Shown here: positions 32,048-44,896 of the stretch, one piece after another
Position numbering within the stretch: position 1 is the first letter of the stretch
Layout of the letters: the number at the start of each line of letters is the position of its first letter
Assembly: GCA_946699065.1 (NCBI GenBank)
Contig: CAMPDV010000243.1
Coordinates: 369,297-433,296 of the forward strand
Origin: Loxodes magnus
Lineage: Eukaryota > Ciliophora > Karyorelictea > Loxodida > Loxodidae
Direction of reading: 5' to 3'
Length of the DNA: 64,000 nt
Notes under the pieces: generated by a model
Told to the model about the DNA's origin: nothing
The model's input: only the letters and a program-made list of their open reading frames with translations
Databases searched by the model: none
Made by a program: the position numbers and the translations under genes

Positions 32048-33739
32048 ATGAAAATCAAGTAGGTTTGCTTAGGCTGCTAGAACTAATTCAACTAAAAGGC
32101 AAATTATCCTTAAATTCTTCCCTGCAAACATGACTTATGTAAAAAGTGCTGTTTTGATTAATATAGAAATAACTAGAAAATAGTATGTTAAGTTTTAACT
32201 TGCTAATAAGAAGCAGTTTAAGATCCTTTAGAGTTTGAAATGAATGCTTTCTTACTAAGTTAAATCTAATAAGAAGAGAGTAAAGATAATGAAATATCAA
32301 ATGATTAAGAAAGAATCTGTAGAAAACATTCCAAGCAACTTATCTTTTACTGTTTTTAAGACTAAAAGCTATTATGCAATAAATGCATAGACTCTTAAAC
32401 TCATAAAAGCCATGTAGTTAAAGAAGTTTGCGAGGCTTAACAAGAGTTGAAATAAGAACTCGCTTAGATTGCTGATTCTATGATTTAAAATATGAACTTA
32501 ATACAAGAAAACTGCAAAAGAACTTAAAAAATAAAAGAAGCATTTATAATTAAAGAAAAAGAGTTCTAGAAATACATTCAATAGCAAGCACAATAGTATT
32601 GCTCATATATTAATAGCAAAATGAAAATTTACATCTAAGAAAGTAAAGAAAAAACTGAAGATTTAATTTAAGAGATTGACTAGAGAACATAAAACTGGAA
32701 CTCAATTTATCAAATGCTACAAGAGTAGAACTTCAGTGTACCAAACGATCCTTTAGAAGCAATGGAACTAAAAAAGAAAGTTTAAGATGTTTAGTAATGG
32801 ACAGAAGGAGAAATAAATGAATAAAGTGTGAACTTAGTAATCTAAACAGATTTTGATTAATATGATCATAGTAAAGTTTCGTTTTAAACTGATGTTCTTG
32901 GATTTATAACTGATGTTAAAAGTAAACTTAAAAACAGTATGATTAGTCATTTATTATTCGCAGTAAAAGATAGTTAAAGTATAATTAAATACAATACGTA
33001 AAATGGATAAATTGAGAAAAATATTTTAAACATTTAGAAAATGAATGGAGAATTCAGAGCAATATAAATAAATTAAAACACTCTTGTAGTTACAGGAGGA
33101 AATGAAGGAAAATAAATTTATGATAGAATAAGTATAATAAAAAGCTATTAAGTATAAGATTACTAAATGATTTAAGCTAGATATGGACATAGTATTGCTT
33201 TTCATAATATAAGAAATTCCATTTTTCTAATATCTGGTTGCAATAATACATATACCAAAAATAATGAGACCTTTAGTTTAAGTACATTTTAGTCACATTA
33301 GATAAGTGATATTATAGAAGCTTCGTATTTTGGAAGTGCTGCAATATTAGGGGATATTCTTTATAATTTTGGAGGATATAATGAATAAAAATATTCCTAA
33401 AGCATTTAAAAATACGAAATTTCATAAGATAGATGAACAAAACTATTATTACAACTTCCTTAAGCTTCTTATACTCTTGCAAGTTTAGTGAAAAATAAAA
33501 TATATGTATTTAATGATGGAAGTAATACTTTAGAAAAAGTATTTTCATTTGAGCAAGAAATTTTATAAGAAATCGAAAAAACAAAGTCTAGAGGTTACGT
33601 TTACAATATGCCAATGTTGGTCAAAGATAAGATTTATTTCTATGAGGGTTCGAAACTCACTACTTTTGATTTAAACAATTTACAGTGGGAAAGCAAAAAT
33701 ATATGATCTACAAATATTAAAGAATATTAATTTGATTAA
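32048..33739 (+). CDS. TRIM-like RING / B-box / coiled-coil / kelch protein 2
   Basis: 563 residues, paralogue of the gene at 3657 along its full length. RING-like C7-x2-C10, then I-L-P-C-K-H-D-L-C-K-K-C, then C-x4-C. B-box from C91 with all eight ligands at canonical spacing (C-R-K-H...C-x2-D...C-N-K-C...H-K-S-H). Long Gln/Glu-rich coiled coil, then kelch blades (V-V-T-G-G-N-E, Y-N-F-G-G-Y-N-E, D-R-W-T-K-L with W = TGA). Similarity to gene 1 ends at Q-F-D, where gene 1 has TGA and this gene has TAA, so TAA is the probable stop here. Intact in unit 1. Confidence 0.85.
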
Positions 33740-34390
33740 GAATTAATAATTTTCTTTTTTTAAGTTATAACTTAAGCTAGATTAAGCTTAAAAATCTTTT
33801 AAATATAATTTTTTGTAACTTATTCATTATCATTTTTCTTGCTGTCATTTGTATAACCAGACTACTTCTGCCTTTTTAGAACTTAGAAAATATTATTTCT
33901 TTTTTCTTTTTTATTTTTTAATAAAAATTAACATTTTTAATAAAATTATCTTGTAAATAAAAGGAAAGCTTAAAGATCTTAGGAAATGATTGATAAATAA
34001 AATTAGAAATTTAATTAAATGTTTAATTAAAGTTTATATATTAAAACTATTAAAATTAAATTAATAATAGCATTTTATATTTATCATTGTATGCTAAATT
34101 TATAACTATATTTCTAATTATTTTCAATATTAATAACAATAAATAGAAAATATAAACAATTAAATTAAAAAAGGAGACTTTAGAATAATTTTATCTTTTT
34201 GTGAAAATAAATAAAATAAAAAGCTTACTAAGTAATTATATATGATAACCTTAAAAATTAAGTTAAATGCTTTCATAACTTTATCTACAATCTACTGATG
34301 AAAATAATATTAATTAAAATAAATATTAAATTAATTTTATATTAAAAATATTAATAAATAAGTAAATTTAATTTGTTTTTACTATATTTC
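33740..34390. other. AT-rich stretch, nothing recognised
   Basis: 3' flank of TRIM-like gene 2; no supported feature. Beyond the reach of unit 2. Confidence 0.5.
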
Positions 34391-34969
34391 ATATAGAAAT
34401 TAATTTATTTCTAACTCTATTTCATCATCTTGAAGTATTTCTCGTTTATCTATTCTATTTACTTCTCTCTTCTGCTTGCTCTTTCTTTCATTGTAATTAT
34501 CATCCTCTCACTTTCATTTCTTCTGCCTCTCTGTTAAAGTAATCTAAATAAAGTTACATTCCCTATAAAATTTAGTCATTTTATCAAGAATATAAATTAT
34601 TTTTTAAAGTAATTTGTTTAAATATTTTTAATTTTAAATAAACTTGCTAAATGTGATTTTTGACTTTTAAAATATAACTGAGATAGCTTGATTATAGAAT
34701 AAGAGTTTAATTATATCATAATTTTTTAATTATATAAATTCTTAAATATTTTCTTTCAGAACTTCACATTACTATATATGAGTAAAAGAATACATGTTCC
34801 CAAAATACATATTTCAGAGTGCATAATTTATAGTACCTTTATTGTAATTCGTATTGGAAATTTTAGAAAATGTTCTAAACTTATTAATGAAAACTATTTC
34901 TTTAATCATTTTTTTATTTAAAGTAGTATATTTATAAAATTAAAATTACTACATTCTAGTATATTTGAC
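34391..34969. other. AT-rich stretch, possibly LINE-derived
   Basis: A minus-strand Glu/Lys-rich reading at 34410-34520 resembles the hydrophilic end of a LINE ORF2 but carries no diagnostic motif. Confidence 0.25.
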
Positions 34970-35545
34970 TCCTTAATAAAGGCTTGCAGTTGGTACTGCA
35001 CTCATTCTGCTTACTGTCTCTAGGTAAAATTTTGTAAAAATTCATTTTTTATAAAATTCAAAGACTCTCTAGATGTTTTTTCTCCTTCATTTTCTATTCA
35101 AGTAAATTAGGAATCGTAAATTCAAACAAAATTCATTATTTATTTCTCTTTTAGAAATTCTTTTTATGATGGATGAATGATTTTCGCTCATAAATATATC
35201 CTTAAAGCCTTTAAATAAGCAATTTATTATAAATTTTTAAGAAATATTTATGATAGCAGATGATCTTCAGTTCTTTCAACCTCTTTTAGTCCCTTTTTTT
35301 AATATGGATGATTCTTATTTATTTTAGTATGCTAGGAATATTTTATATCCTTAGCATATTATTCATCAATTTTAGATTTACTAAATGAAACTCATGATTA
35401 GCGTATTTTATTTATTCTACTTTAATTCCATCTGCTCCAGATGATTTGTTGTTCTCCAATTTTTTAATAATTTTTTATATACATTTAAGCTAACAAGATT
35501 TAATCCTTACAGATATGATGCTTAATATTAAAAAATTTGTAATAA
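34970..35545 (-). pseudogene. LINE reverse transcriptase fragment (reverse)
   Basis: Minus strand near 35425-35465 reads K-L-E-N-N-K-S-S-G-A-D-G-I-K-V-E, the N-K-S-x-G-x-D-G-I motif at the start of LINE RT. Near 35275-35340 I-P-S-I-L-K-Q-I-R-I-I-H-I-K-K-R-D follows, matching the next conserved block (I-P...R-I-I-P-I-x-K-K-G-D). No YADD box is found, so only the front of the RT remains. It belongs to a different, older LINE than the two long copies. Confidence 0.6.
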
Positions 35546-35558
35546 ATAAATAAAAATG

Positions 35559-35663
35559 ATTATAGAGCGGATAGCACTTCATTGGCGCGAGATTACTCGC
35601 AATGCAGTATACACTGCACCAGATTACCTACTAATTTGTCTGACGTGGCCGACATCCATTTTA
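35559..35663 (-). mobile_element. Short SINE with hairpin head (family C, reverse)
   Basis: Minus strand: a ~60-bp head with two perfect hairpins (GCGAG-TAAT-CTCGC; TGCAGT-GTA-TACTGCA sharing one base) precedes a GCGCCAATGAAGTGCTATCCGCTCTATAAT-like tail related to that of the LINEs. The head matches neither SINE A nor SINE B. Seen once in the window. Confidence 0.5.
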
Positions 35664-36037
35664 TATATAATAAAGATAAATTAAAGTATTTTCTTATATT
35701 TCATATTATTTTCTAACAATCTCAATCTCTAGAGATTTAAATGGTTACATATAGTAGTGTAATTTAATTTGGTAATTGCTATCAGCTTTTTCTTATTTAT
35801 TTTATTTGCATATCCTATTTGCTAGTATTTTATATTTTTACCCAAACTAACTTTCCTTTAAACATATTATGGCTCTAAGCTTTTCAATTTTTTTACAAAA
35901 TTAGAAAAAAAGTTTATAAAAAGTAATTAGAAAATAGAAATAATATATGAAAATAACTTAAAAGAAGGGTACTAATACTATAACGAAATGATGAAGATGG
36001 CTCAATTTTATAAAATTAGATTAAGTGACAAAAATAA
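35664..36037. other. AT-rich end of unit 1
   Basis: No repeat or hairpin marks the junction at 36037/36038. The true duplication breakpoint may lie elsewhere because position 1 is only the window edge. Confidence 0.5.
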
Positions 36038-36186
36038 ATATAAATCTAAAAATATTTGGTAAGCATTTTAATAATTAAATAAGCTAGATTTTATATAAAT
36101 TCAAAGAATTAACAAAAGTGACTACAGCTAATAATTTGCTTAATAATTCAAAATTTGTCTTAATTTCCGGAAATAACATATTTAAA

Positions 36187-36517
36187 ACTTAATAAACATT
36201 ACGCAAGAGAAATTAATAGCTATATAAAATGAGAGCCTAATCTTAATTTTCGGAACCAATTATAAAACTGCCATTTCCCTATTGCTAATCCGAATGTAAA
36301 TGTGGAGAATACGACACATTTGAACATACTGTGATATGTATGTTTTATTAACAATTAAGAGAATGATTTTATAATAGATTAGGAATCATGATATTATTAG
36401 GCAGTTCTTTATGACCAGGCATATATCAATTAATTACCTAAAAAGTAATTAGAATATTAGATCTTTAGATAAAGAATTTTAAGAAAGCTTCTATCTTTTA
36501 GAGTTTAATTCTTTGAT
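36187..36517 (+). pseudogene. LINE C-terminal fragment, unit 2 copy
   Basis: Duplicate of 150-480 with a few substitutions; the C-K-C-G...E-H...C pattern is retained. More AT-rich, featureless DNA precedes and follows it. Confidence 0.35.
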
Positions 36518-36981
36518 GTATTAGATGAAGTCGGAAGAGCAATAGTCAAATCAAATGAACAAAAGAAGAGAGATTGCTGATTTGTTTTTTTTAATAGACT
36601 TTAGAAATGTCTTTGATTGAAAGAAGTAATTCTTACAATTAAAGATATCTATATACTCTTAAAGTTTAAATTAATGAATTAATCTTAATGTATTCTTTCA
36701 GTATTGTTTATTTAATTTTATCTATTTCTCCTATCCTTTTATCAGTAATTTATTTGAAGATCAGACATTTAATTTTTTGAAGAATTACTTCTTTGAATTA
36801 CAGAATATCTTCTGTTCTCCTTTTTTTTAATATTTTTTCATCCTATCATTTCTTTAATCTCTCAAAACGATTTAATTTTACAATTCTTGCTATTTAATTA
36901 CTTTTTAATATATTTTTAATCTATTTATTTATTTAGTATAGGTAAAAAATTAATTATTAAAACTTTATTAACTAAAATAAA

Positions 36982-37093
36982 ACGCCTTATAAAGAAGGGC
37001 TTTTAGGCCACTTCCTCAGAGCAGAAGAGAAAGCAAGAAGCATTTTCTCTTACCGCATCATAACTTCAATAAGTCCAACCTTTACAGATAAAC
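36982..37093 (+). repeat. LINE-type 5' head, unit 2 copy
   Basis: Duplicate of 945-1055 with one substitution in the CAGAG(A/C)AG segment. Confidence 0.7.
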
Positions 37094-37104
37094 ATTAAAA
37101 AATT

Positions 37105-37739
37105 ATGAAGATAAAAAGAAAAATTCAGAACAGAAGAATTACCAACTCTCAACATCTTCATTGGAAACTGAAAAATAGATTACTCAATTTAATCTCTGAA
37201 ATTAATAACAAATATATAAATGAACAAGGAAAAGTAGGATAAATCAATATAGACTCTGATACCTTTAATCTAGATAATATTGAAATAGAATAAATGGACT
37301 CTTAATAGATGAAACAACTAATTTTCACACTAATAGAAAACTAAAAAACTCGAAGAGGATTTAATCTCATAAAAAGAAGAAAAATCGAAATAAGTAAAGA
37401 TTTAATAAACTATGAAGATTATGATGAAGTCTATATGGTAAACCGAAGAGCTAAAGCCGGGATCTATGAATGAATGACAGGATTAGAAAAATATATTTGA
37501 ATATTGAGAGAGTAAGACGAGAATAACTGAGTTTAATTAGATTCAAAATCCATTAAATCGAAGAAATTTTGCAGAAGACTTCAAAAGAAACCTCCATGGA
37601 AATAGAAAGACAAGAAAGAACAATTCATAGACAAAGAAAAAGATGCTAAATTTTAAAAAGTATGTGACACTTTTGATGGAAATGTACAAGACAAAAAAGA
37701 ATAAAAATTACCATCTAAGAAATATTAACTTGTAGGAAC
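37105..37739 (+). CDS. Possible ORF of LINE-headed element, unit 2 copy
   Basis: Same start context and reading as 1066-1700. A one-base loss near 37718 relative to unit 1 shifts the frame close to the 3' limit given here, which argues either that the coding part ends before this or that the copy is not constrained. Confidence 0.25.
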
Positions 37740-38692
37740 TGAAAAAAGAACTACTGAATTTTAATTGCACTTAGTTGAACAAATAGCTTAGACAAGAATA
37801 TATCAGTATATATAAACTTAATACACAATCCTATAATTTTCGAAAAAATATTTAAGATCGTCATTATCATATTGATAATCCCTATTATAAATGGAGAGTA
37901 TGATACGTTCGAGTACATTTTAAATGCATAAACTATTCTAATATAAGGGATTGACTATCGTAAAAGAATGGGAATTATGACTCAAGATGTCTATATTATG
38001 TGATTAAGGACTTATAAACTCACTTTTAAGGTTTAAATTTGAGTATTTAGATTTATAAATAAAAATATTTCATAAGAAACTAATATCAAGAAGACTAGAA
38101 TTATTAAAAATGTCAAAATCAAAAAAGGAAAAAATAAATTATGAAACTATAGCAAGATTAATTAAAAATTGATGGGATAAAGAATATATTTAAAAAACAT
38201 TAAAAACATTTACTAACGTCTATAATTGAAGGAAGCTATTTTTACAGTTATAGATTTATAAAAACTCTTTTAGTTTACAAATTTTAATTTAATAAATAAA
38301 ATTTATGTTTTAAAATTAATTAAAATTTCTTAATTATAAAAAAATAAAGAAGAGTTTGTTCTATTTATATGCATTTTAGTAATAAATATTTAAAATTTAA
38401 TTTTTAATTTAGATTATTAATATTATTACGAGAAATCTTATATTCTCAAAAATATTTCCATATCTCATCTATCTCAAATGTTTTCCATTTATTAAATTAA
38501 AAGATTTAATCCTTAAATATCTTAATTTTTTTCAATATAGTTCTTTATTTATTTTGACTATGTCTTTTGTCTAAATAATATCTTTTACTATGTAGTTGTC
38601 ATTACATTACAATTATCTTTCTTGTATCTTAAATAAAATTTTAAGGTTTGATTTTTGGCTTTTTATTTCACTATATTTTTTTGAACTGTAGA

Positions 38693-38826
38693 AATTTAAT
38701 GTTTTCTGTATAGATTGTTTCTGCGATCCACACCAATAAAACTTTTTATTTTCGAAAGTTTTATTCGATTTACAACCCCAATCTGCATTCTAAAACCCGC
38801 TATATAACCCAAGATTGTGTTTTTTG
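38693..38826 (-). mobile_element. Possible copia-type RNase H fossil, unit 2 copy
   Basis: Duplicate of the 2655-2790 remnant; equally short and broken. Confidence 0.25.
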
Positions 38827-38887
38827 CTATTTTTATATTATTTACTCATGCTGTTGATATTATTTCTTCATTATCATATAAATAAAT

Positions 38888-39206
38888 AGGGTAGAGCAAT
38901 CCTCCAACTGAAACTGACTTAAACTCTGGTACCAGGAAGTAGCACATAGATGAAGAACCAAACAAAAATCTTGGTAGGAGCCAAGAGAAGAGAAATGAAG
39001 ACAAATTGAAGAGGCTTCAAGTAACATTAATGTTGAAAGATACCAGATACTAAGGTCTCTTAGGGTAATATTCCGATCGAGACCTATAGAAGACAAAATT
39101 CGCAAGGTAATGCTGGTACTGTATAAGACTTCAGCAAGGAATTTTTTTATTTTAAAAATCTTTATTAAAGAGCTGCTCACTATTGGAGTGTTACGCGCTC
39201 TATAAT
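38888..39206 (+). mobile_element. SINE family A, copy 1 in unit 2
   Basis: Duplicate of 2851-3169 with a handful of substitutions, same flanks. Inserted before the unit duplicated. Confidence 0.85.
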
Positions 39207-39635
39207 CTCATTTATTTATTAATTATTGTTATCTAGTTTTAAATTAATTTAGTTTTTTGGTGTTAATAAATAAAATGCTACATAAGAAATCTCTCTTACA
39301 GCCTTATGGAATAAAAAATATGTTCTACTAGTTTACACTTATTATAAATTGCTATATATAGATTCACTTCTTCTTTATATTTTAAAAATATCCTTCTGAA
39401 TCTTACTAAATAAGATATAAAACACTCATGTAGTTTGACTTTTAATAGCAAGCTATTTTTATTTAATTAGTTTTTAAGATTTGACTAAAAGTTTAGTAGA
39501 AATAAAATTAATAAAGAATTACTTAAAAATTTAATTTTATTAGTTTAAATTCTAAAATTATGCAACTACTATAGTTAGTTTATTGTTTAAACCTTTTATT
39601 ACATCTTATTCATTTAATAAAGTATAAACTCCTAA

Positions 39636-39680
39636 AACTCGAAAAAACTCGAAAAAGCTCAATGCAATTGCTCGAAATTA
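39636..39680 (+). promoter_or_regulatory. CTCGAAA motif cluster, expanded in unit 2
   Basis: Matches 3600-3632 but contains one extra tandem copy of a 10-bp ACTCGAAAAA repeat, so three CTCGAAA motifs precede the ATG at 39704 instead of two. This indel changes the inter-unit offset from 36037 to 36047. Confidence 0.45.
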
Positions 39681-39703
39681 TAATTTTAAATTGAAACTTA
39701 TAA

Positions 39704-41398
39704 ATGAAAATTATGTAGACCTGCTTAGGCTGTTAGATGTGTTTTAACTAAAAGGAGAACTAGCCTTATATTCTCTCTTGCAACCATGACTTATGTAAAA
39801 AATGTTGTTATGACTAATTCGTAAGCAAATAGAAGATAATTTGCTAAGTATTATCCTGCTAGTAGGAAACTATTTAAAATATCTTAGAATTACAGATAAA
39901 TATTGCCTTACTTAATTAGATAAACCAAGAAGAAGAAAATAGAGAAACTAAAACATCTAAAGGTTAGTTATAGAAATGCGCGGAGCATTCCAAGCAATTT
40001 ATGTTTTACTGTTTTAGTGACTAGCAATTGATATGTAAAGCATGTACCAAGTCATAAGCACATTGCAATCATGAAATAAAAGAAATTTGTGAATTTTAAC
40101 AAGAGTTTAAAAAAGAACTCGCTTAGATTACTGACACTTTGAGTTAAAATATGAACTTAATATAATAAAATAGTGAAAGAAGCTAATAAATAAAGGAATA
40201 ATTTTTAACTAAAGAAAAGGAGTTCTAGAAATATATCCAATAGCAAGCTCAACAATATGGGCATTTTATTAATAATAAAATGAAAATTTACTGTTAAGAA
40301 ATTTAAGAATAAGCTGAAGATCTATCATGAGAAATAGATTAGAGAACTAAAAACTGGAATGAAATAAGTTAAATGCTCCTTAAGTAAATTTTTAATGTAC
40401 CTAACGATCCTTTAGAAGCAATTGAACTTAAAAATAAAATTAAAGATGTTTCATAATGATTAGGAGGTGAAATATAAGAGCAAAGCATAAACTTAGTTAA
40501 TAAAATAAATTTCTAGTAATTTGAAAAAAGTGTCATCTTATTTTAAATCGATGTCCAAGAATTTTTAAGCAATATTAGAAATAAATTTTTAAGCAATTAA
40601 TTTATTCATCTGTTATTTGCAGTAAAAGATAGCTAAATCATAATTAAGTATAATACACAAAATGGACAAATTGAGAAAAAAATTTTAAATATATAAAAAT
40701 TTAACGAATAATTCCGAGCAATATAAATAGATTCAAATACCCTTATAGTTACAGGAGGATATGATGAAAAATGTATTTATAATAGAATAAGTATTATAAA
40801 AAACTATTAAGTTTAAAACTATTAAATGATTCAGGCTAGATTTGGGCATAGTATTGCTTTTCATAGTAAAAGAAACTCTGTTTTTCTAATTTCTGGAGCG
40901 AATAACTTATTTCTCAAAGATAATGAAGTATTTAATCTGAATTCTTTCTAATCTCAGAAGTTAAGTGATATTTTGGAAGCATCCTATTTTGGAAGCGCAG
41001 CAATATTAGGGGATATTCTTTATAATTTTGGAGGATATAATGACTAATAACATTCCTAAAGCATTTAAAAATACGAAATTTCATAAGATAAATGAACAAA
41101 ACTATTATTACAACTTCCTTAAGCTTCTTATACACTTGCAAGTGTAGTAAATAGCAAAATATACATTTTCGAGGATGGAGATAGTAATTTAGAAAAAGTA
41201 TACTTCTTTGAGGAAGATTCTTTATAAGAAGTAGGAAATAAAAAGAAAAAAGATCACGTGTTCAATATGCCAATTTAAGTGAATAATAAGATTTGATTCT
41301 TCGACAATTCATAGCTCATTACTTTTGATCTAAAAACTGTATAGTGGGAAAATAATATAATCTGATATAAAAATAGTTTTAAACTTTAATTTGATTGA
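39704..41398 (+). CDS. TRIM-like RING / B-box / kelch protein 1, unit 2 copy
   Basis: Intact duplicate of the gene at 3657: same length, same RING and B-box ligands, same TGA end. The few differences by eye include a Leu codon where unit 1 has TGA in the K-L-x-L-Q-L kelch strand, and a Glu-to-Gln change (GAA to TAA) near 40706. The open frame and preserved zinc ligands suggest that both copies remain functional. Confidence 0.85.
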
Positions 41399-41866
41399 AG
41401 ATTAAATAAACAATTAAAAATTTAAATTTAAGCATATTAAGTATATAAACATTCTAAATAACATTTTCTAGTCTATATTTCTACTATTTTCATTAAATGT
41501 ATAAATATGCATTTATTAACTTACTAGATATCAATCACTTTAGATTTTTCTAACTGATATAAAAACAAACTAAGCTAGTCATAGTAAATTTATTTTAATT
41601 ATATTAATTTTAAGAAATAACTAATCAAATTATCAATGAGCAAGCAGAATTTAGTTCTTATTAATAAAGCTAGCAATATTCCTATTACACCTTCTAAATT
41701 AAACTTAAAGCTAAAACTTAATTGATACTTTTAAGCACTATTTCTAGAGCTATAACTTCATGTTTATTTACTATCTAAGTAAAAATTGGATAAATAAGAT
41801 TTAAATATTAGAAATTAATTCTATTATTGTAACTTACTAGAACAGTATATCTTTAAATATATATTC

Positions 41867-42567
41867 AAATACCAACTCTTCTTGCAAAAACCATCAAATA
41901 GAAATCATTCCAATCAAATTATCATTACCTAACCATACTCTTAGAATTCAAACTTATGCAATAGGATCATTTTAAATAAGAAACATAAGAGTTAGAAGCA
42001 AAAATCGCATAACTAATGTCTAACTCATAAATACTAAAATATTAAAATTAACAATCAGTCAATCTGAGAATTGAACAAATAGAATCCTAATTCAGTCAAT
42101 TAGCGGAATTTACTAAAAGCTTATTTCTAAAATATACAAAAACAAATGACTTCATAGATATGGAGCCGAATCCTCAACCAGCAAAAATTCCGATAGAAAA
42201 AAATAGAAAGTAGTACTGGTATTGCAGGAAATATGGTCACATTTTAAGATATTGCTGGAAATTCTAAAAAATATTAAAACTTGAAAAATTTAAGTCTTGG
42301 GATCCATAAATAGTTTATACTGCACTCCAGAAGGTTTACTATACAGAAAAAGATGTAAATAGGGAATTAAATCTTGAAGGTCATCATATTTGCTTAATAA
42401 AAAAGAATTTGAATGTATTTAGAATCGAACTCGATTGAAGCAAGATATCTTTTATTAACAGAGCATTGGAAAATATGTATTCAAAGAAGAAGACTGAAAA
42501 TGGGTTAATATTTAGCACAATTAAACTTTAAAAAAATGTCGAATTTTATTGATAGGTGTAATCACTA
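41867..42567 (+). pseudogene. Family X zinc-knuckle remnant, unit 2 copy
   Basis: Duplicate of 5820-6520 with the same degenerate Y-W-Y-C...H...C knuckle near 42214-42255. Confidence 0.45.
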
Positions 42568-43156
42568 TTATTCACTATTATTATTATAAATATATTTCAG
42601 CTAAAAAAAGATGAAAAAGATAATATATTTTAAGAATATAAATAAATAAAATAAATAAGCATTTAAATAAATTTAGTAGTACTGCATAGAAATGAAAAAG
42701 AAGAATAAAAATAATTTTAGTTGCTTCTTCTATATAAACATTCATAGGAGCTTTTATATCCTCTCATTTTTATTTAAAAAATAAAAAATAATAAATTTAT
42801 AGGTTAAGTATCTTTAACAGAATATCTAAATTTAAATATTTTTCTTAAAATGGATGATATATTCATTATTTAGCATAGAATTATTTATTAGAAAATTGAA
42901 ATTTTCAATTTGTTATAAAAAGAGTGAAGAATATAATTTAATAGGGAGAAAATATGGTATTAGTTTGATGAAAGTAAAAATAAATGGAAATAATTATTTG
43001 ACTATAAAGAAATAATTTATTTTATAATGCATACTTATTTTATAATATTTTTATAATTAAATCTATATATTTTAAAGGATTTAAACTATATAGAAATATT
43101 TTAGCTTATTTAAATAAAAATTTTAATTATTTAAATTTAGATTTACAAATATATTA

Positions 43157-43467
43157 AGTATGATATAAGGTTCAGTGTTTTGGAATTCCAGAAGCCAATA
43201 AGTACAAGCTATAATTTCCTCACAAGAAGCTATGTTTGAGGATTAATCTACATCTCCTAGATTTTAAGTTGTGTAAAGTCGCCAATGACCGAATATAGAC
43301 ATTGTGAAAGAATTGACTCCAATCGACCTTATCGCATCCCGATTTTCCCGAACAATCAAATAGGCACATCATCATACGAAATAATCATAAGGGCGCAATA
43401 ACCTAAATAATAACTTGGGGCTTGGCTCCTTATACCGTTCCCCTTCTGTTCCATATTTAACTATCTT
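43157..43467. other. GC-richer island, unit 2 copy
   Basis: Duplicate of 7110-7420. It shows a cluster of C/T differences between about 43318 and 43350, one of which is TAA versus CAA in the protein-like frame (both Gln). Confidence 0.35.
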
Positions 43468-43627
43468 AATTAAGTAATTTTAAATTTTAGATAATAAACT
43501 TAGATTTTATTTAAATACTTTAGCTTATATCTATTTAATCTATTTATCTTTAATTATATAATTTATAGTTTAATATTTAATACTTTATAAAATCTAGGAA
43601 GAACAAATCAACACTATTACTAAAATA

Positions 43628-44002
43628 ATGTTTCTAAGGAAATTTATATGAAAGACAAAATCATTTTAAGGAAGTAGATAATTTAGAAAATTTGGAATAG
43701 GAAATGTTAAATACCAAATATATCCTAACTTACTGACTATTCAACTTCCTATTGCTACTAGAACAACAGCTGCTTATATATAAAATCAAAAAGCTTCACT
43801 TGTTTATTACAATAGTTGTCCAAAGTTAGATACTTTACTATTTTATTTCAAATTCTCTGTAGTACATGGAGATTAATATTAAACTCCCGCATATATTTTC
43901 ACATAGCCTGTTGTTGTAAGATAGACAAAATATTAATTTAACTATGATAATAATCTATTCTCTTATGACCTTAGAAAAGCATAGTGGGAGAGAAAAGGAT
44001 GA
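43628..44002 (+). pseudogene. Internally deleted kelch gene, unit 2 copy
   Basis: Duplicate of 7581-7955 with the same deletion, so the loss predates the unit duplication. Frame and TGA are retained. Confidence 0.6.
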
Positions 44003-44896
44003 CTAAGATGAATTAAAAATATTTAAATTTATTTCTTTAAATCTATTTTTTTAATTTTATGCATATTTATGTATACTGATGGAGTTTTGCTTTAGTACAT
44101 TTTTTTGTATAAATATGAAACATTTTAATTGTGTTCGATAAAAATTGAAATTTAAATCATTAAATTATTAAAATAATTGTTCGCCTTTCGGCTTAATTGA
44201 AGTTTTAAATGTAAAAATTCTCCGTTTCTGCATATTCTATCCTAGCAAGGCCCTTTTTCCTTAATTTCTCTGTTTCATATAATTCTAGTTAATAATTTAT
44301 TTTTTCTTTCAAATTTTACCTTTTACCGATGTGAAAAATTCTGTCGCTCGTTACTTCAGTTGCTATTAGTTAGCCCTTTTCCAAATATTTATTCTTATTT
44401 ATTTCTATTGGAGCATTTCCATCATAAATGTCAAGTGCTGTTGCAAATGTAATACTTTTTATTACTCTAGATAAGTTCTTTTCTTGGTTCTCTATTTAAA
44501 AGATTAAAAATAATTAGATTAAATAAAGTATTTTAAGAAAATAATTTAAGCTTTAAATAATAATTTAATAAAAGTATTTTCTAAAAGAATATCAATCAAT
44601 AATTAGTTTTTAAGCTTATGTTTACAATTTTATATTTTTTATTACTTTTTTAATTAATTATTACTCTTATTAAATTGCTTATCATTTGCTTTCTCATTAA
44701 ATTTATAAAATACCTTAGATTTAAAAATAAGAAAGATATTCATTAAAGAGATATTTTATTCTATTCAAATTTATAATGGAATGTATAATAATAATGCTTA
44801 CTTTCTGTATTATTTTAAGTTATAATAATCTTTATTTAGTTATTTTATATATAAGACACATTATTTTATTATTTTATTATATTATATATATTTTTT

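Larger units (their letters stand above)
1..36037 (+). repeat. Unit 1 of a ~36 kb direct tandem duplication
   Basis: Position 1 onward recurs at 36038 onward in the same orientation and order, through every gene and mobile element, until the window ends at the equivalent of about 33727. The start of the unit cannot be fixed because the window opens inside it. Single-base differences are scattered and small indels are few. Seen directly in the sequence. It could be a true tandem segmental duplication or two haplotypes joined end to end by the assembler. Confidence 0.95.
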
